From positions 2,666,001 through 2,730,000 of the forward strand of contig NZ_CP076853.1 in NCBI RefSeq assembly GCF_018987265.1: a stretch of 64,000 nt of DNA. Reading direction: 5' to 3'. The position numbers and the translations under genes are program-made. Shown here piece after piece: positions 62,615-64,000 of this stretch. The notes under the pieces were generated by a model. It saw only the letters and a list, made by a program, of their open reading frames with translations. It did not search any database and was not told where the DNA came from. Source of the stretch: Rhizobium sp. WYJ-E13. Lineage in GTDB: Bacteria > Pseudomonadota > Alphaproteobacteria > Rhizobiales > Rhizobiaceae. How positions within the stretch are numbered: position 1 is the stretch's first letter; each line of letters begins with the position of its first letter.

Positions 62615-63109
62615 TTGGTTGAAGATATCGTGAAATCGCTGGGCTACCTATGCCTTGGCAGCCGCTTCCGTCGGATCGGCGAGCGCCTGCAGGCCGATAC
62701 GCAGCAGGTGATCGAAGAACTGGGCGTCTCCATCCAGGCCGCGCAATACCCCTTTCTCGGCGCCATCGACAGGCTCGGACCTCTGACGGTAGGGGAATTG
62801 GCGCAGGCCGTGGGTATCACCCAGCCCGGCGCGACGCGCACCGCTTACCAACTCATGGAACTCGGCTTCCTCGATATGCAACAGTCCGCCGAAGACCAGC
62901 GGCGAAGGGTCGTTTCACTGACACCGAAAGGACAGGAACTCGTCGACTATTCCAGACAACAGGTCTGGCCGCGCATCGCAGCCGCCGTTGCCGATCTTTG
63001 CAGGGATCTCGACGGCCCGCTGCTTGAGCAGCTTGCAGCAATCGAGGATGGGCTTTCCGAAGCATCGCTCATCCGCCGCACCAGCGTCGCGCAGGAGAAA
63101 ACCCCATGA
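62615..63109 (+). CDS. MarR-family regulator (MarR-GNAT pair)
   Basis: 164 aa from a TTG at 62615, chosen for GAAGAGGA upstream. The winged helix has PLTVGELAQAVGITQPGATRTAYQLMELGFLD and the wing SAEDQRRRVVSLTPKGQEL. Its last bases overlap the next gene's ATG (ATGA). MarR-GNAT pairs often regulate themselves; AT-rich half-sites ATAAGCACTTA and TAACTTGTTAT lie at about 62572-62593 as a weak operator candidate. Confidence 0.87.
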   Translation: MVEDIVKSLGYLCLGSRFRRIGERLQADTQQVIEELGVSIQAAQYPFLGAIDRLGPLTVGELAQAVGITQPGATRTAYQLMELGFLDMQQSAEDQRRRVVSLTPKGQELVDYSRQQVWPRIAAAVADLCRDLDGPLLEQLAAIEDGLSEASLIRRTSVAQEKTP

Positions 63110-63786
63110 GCCATATCCTGGATCGACCGATCTGGAACGCGCTTCAGACGACGCATGCCGATCTTGCCGAGGGCGGTAAACACGCGATGCGCTATCCGCC
63201 CTCCATCGTTCCCTTCGCGGCCGCAGCCGACGAGACGCACGAAAGTCTTGAAGCGCTCGAGAACCTGCCGGCGGCAGACGAGGTCATGGCGATCGTCGAA
63301 GCCGGACCTGTCACTATTCCGGACGGTCTGACGCTCGTCTCAGAAGGAAAGCTCGTGCAGATGATCGCCGAGCGGCCTTACGAGCGTATTTCCGACAGCC
63401 GGCTGAAGCCACTGACCATTGATGATGCGGAAGAAATGCTCGCTTTGGCAACGCTGACCAAGCCAGGTCCTTTCACCCTTCGTGCCCAAAGCCTCGGAAC
63501 CTTCTGGGGTGTGAAGATCGACGGCCGTCTCGTCGCCATGGCCGGCCAGCGCCTGCGTCTCCCCGGATTTGGCGAGCTCAGCGGCCTTTGCACCCATCCC
63601 GATTTTCAGGGGCGCGGCCTCGGCACCCTACTCTTCCGCTATGTCGCCGGAGAAATTTCCGCCAGGGGCGACACCGTCTTCCTGCATGCCTATTACACCA
63701 ACACGTCAGCCATCACGCTCTACAAGGCGCTCGGCTTCACGCTGCGATCGGAAATGAACCTGCACGTCGTCAAGCGCCGCGCATAG
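63106..63786 (+). CDS. GNAT-family N-acetyltransferase
   Basis: 226 aa. The acetyl-CoA loop is GLCTHPDFQGRGLGTLLFR, and HAYYTNTSAITLYKALGF is the typical ending. An N-terminal extension of about 90 residues precedes it. Translationally coupled to the MarR gene. The substrate is unknown. Confidence 0.88.
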   Translation: MSHILDRPIWNALQTTHADLAEGGKHAMRYPPSIVPFAAAADETHESLEALENLPAADEVMAIVEAGPVTIPDGLTLVSEGKLVQMIAERPYERISDSRLKPLTIDDAEEMLALATLTKPGPFTLRAQSLGTFWGVKIDGRLVAMAGQRLRLPGFGELSGLCTHPDFQGRGLGTLLFRYVAGEISARGDTVFLHAYYTNTSAITLYKALGFTLRSEMNLHVVKRRA

Positions 63787-64000
63787 GCCGGCTAAAACAC
63801 CGCAGGCTCACGCTTTTACCATGCGCGCCATGATAGCGACCCAATTGCATGGTGTGGACGGCCTTGCAGTCAATTGGGGACCGCGTGAGACATGCATTGG
63901 ATCAATCGCTATATCGACCAACCGTTGCTTGACGGTGCGGCCAGTTCCTTGCGGGCCTGGCACCTCCGGACCGGCCTGTCGCCGGAACGGCTGGAGCCGC

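Noticed and set aside
63892..64000. Possible start of a gene (ATG 63892) running off the window
   Set aside because: No Shine-Dalgarno, no recognisable motif in 36 codons, and a second frame is also open. Cannot be judged without sequence beyond 64000.

Overview
The window reads as chromosomal DNA of a Rhizobiaceae alphaproteobacterium, most like Rhizobium. The signs are high GC, a cytochrome bc1 operon, a MarR regulator beside an OmpR-type regulator and histidine kinase (PetP/PetR-like), the divergent ClpS2-type adaptor, oxygen-dependent HemF, DUF1236/DUF2076/DUF1285 proteins, and two-palindrome intergenic repeats of the Rhizobium kind. Genes are dense and mostly housekeeping. I saw no rRNA, tRNA, CRISPR array, prophage or intact insertion sequence.

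Layout. 1-1765 (minus): MarR regulator, response regulator, and a histidine kinase cut by the window edge. 2003-2848: a decayed branched-chain aminotransferase gene interrupted by a 103-bp two-hairpin repeat. 2931-7333: small secreted or membrane proteins, an MBL hydrolase with a DUF1349 protein, and a YbjN-proC-csaA operon. 7736-14201: ubiK divergent from lgt, then a MidA-like methyltransferase, pgeF, an M24 peptidase, a lipoprotein and prs. 14527-22254: a secreted protein with a repetitive tail, an EAL-domain remnant, rplY, a GGDEF-EAL protein paired with a periplasmic binding protein, pth, a GNAT and clpS. 22482-29213: ychF, a membrane protein, two MaoC dehydratases, apt and the bc1 operon petA-petB-petC. 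29501-41886: an EEP phosphatase, two ABC half-exporters with an orphan RHH gene between them, trmL, a Na/Pi cotransporter, hemF, and a DUF1285-CoA pyrophosphatase-CCA transferase operon. 42052-49293: a MoxR / DUF58 / DUF4159 / membrane amidotransferase-like operon ending in a GNAT. 49395-56752: GNAT, glutathionyl-hydroquinone reductase-like protein, Nudix, phosphoesterase, TPR protein, ECF sigma with a membrane anti-sigma partner, and leuA. 57079-63786: BenE-like transporter, ClpP paralogue, DUF2076 protein, queF with a CDF transporter, and a MarR-GNAT pair.

Most notable signals. (1) Upstream of leuA there is a 41-codon reading frame carrying CTT CTT CTC CTC GGC CTT near its end. It is followed by two hairpins, and a -35/-10 promoter sits so close that the transcript should begin at or next to the ATG. 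This looks like a leaderless leucine attenuator peptide. (2) The 103-bp repeat sits cleanly between two codons of the ilvE pseudogene, which marks its ends and indicates it can move. (3) A membrane GGDEF-EAL protein is followed directly by a small periplasmic solute-binding protein, suggesting ligand-controlled c-di-GMP turnover. (4) Three copies of a Rhizobium-type palindromic repeat occur in intergenic positions; one supplies the stop codon of a neighbouring gene.
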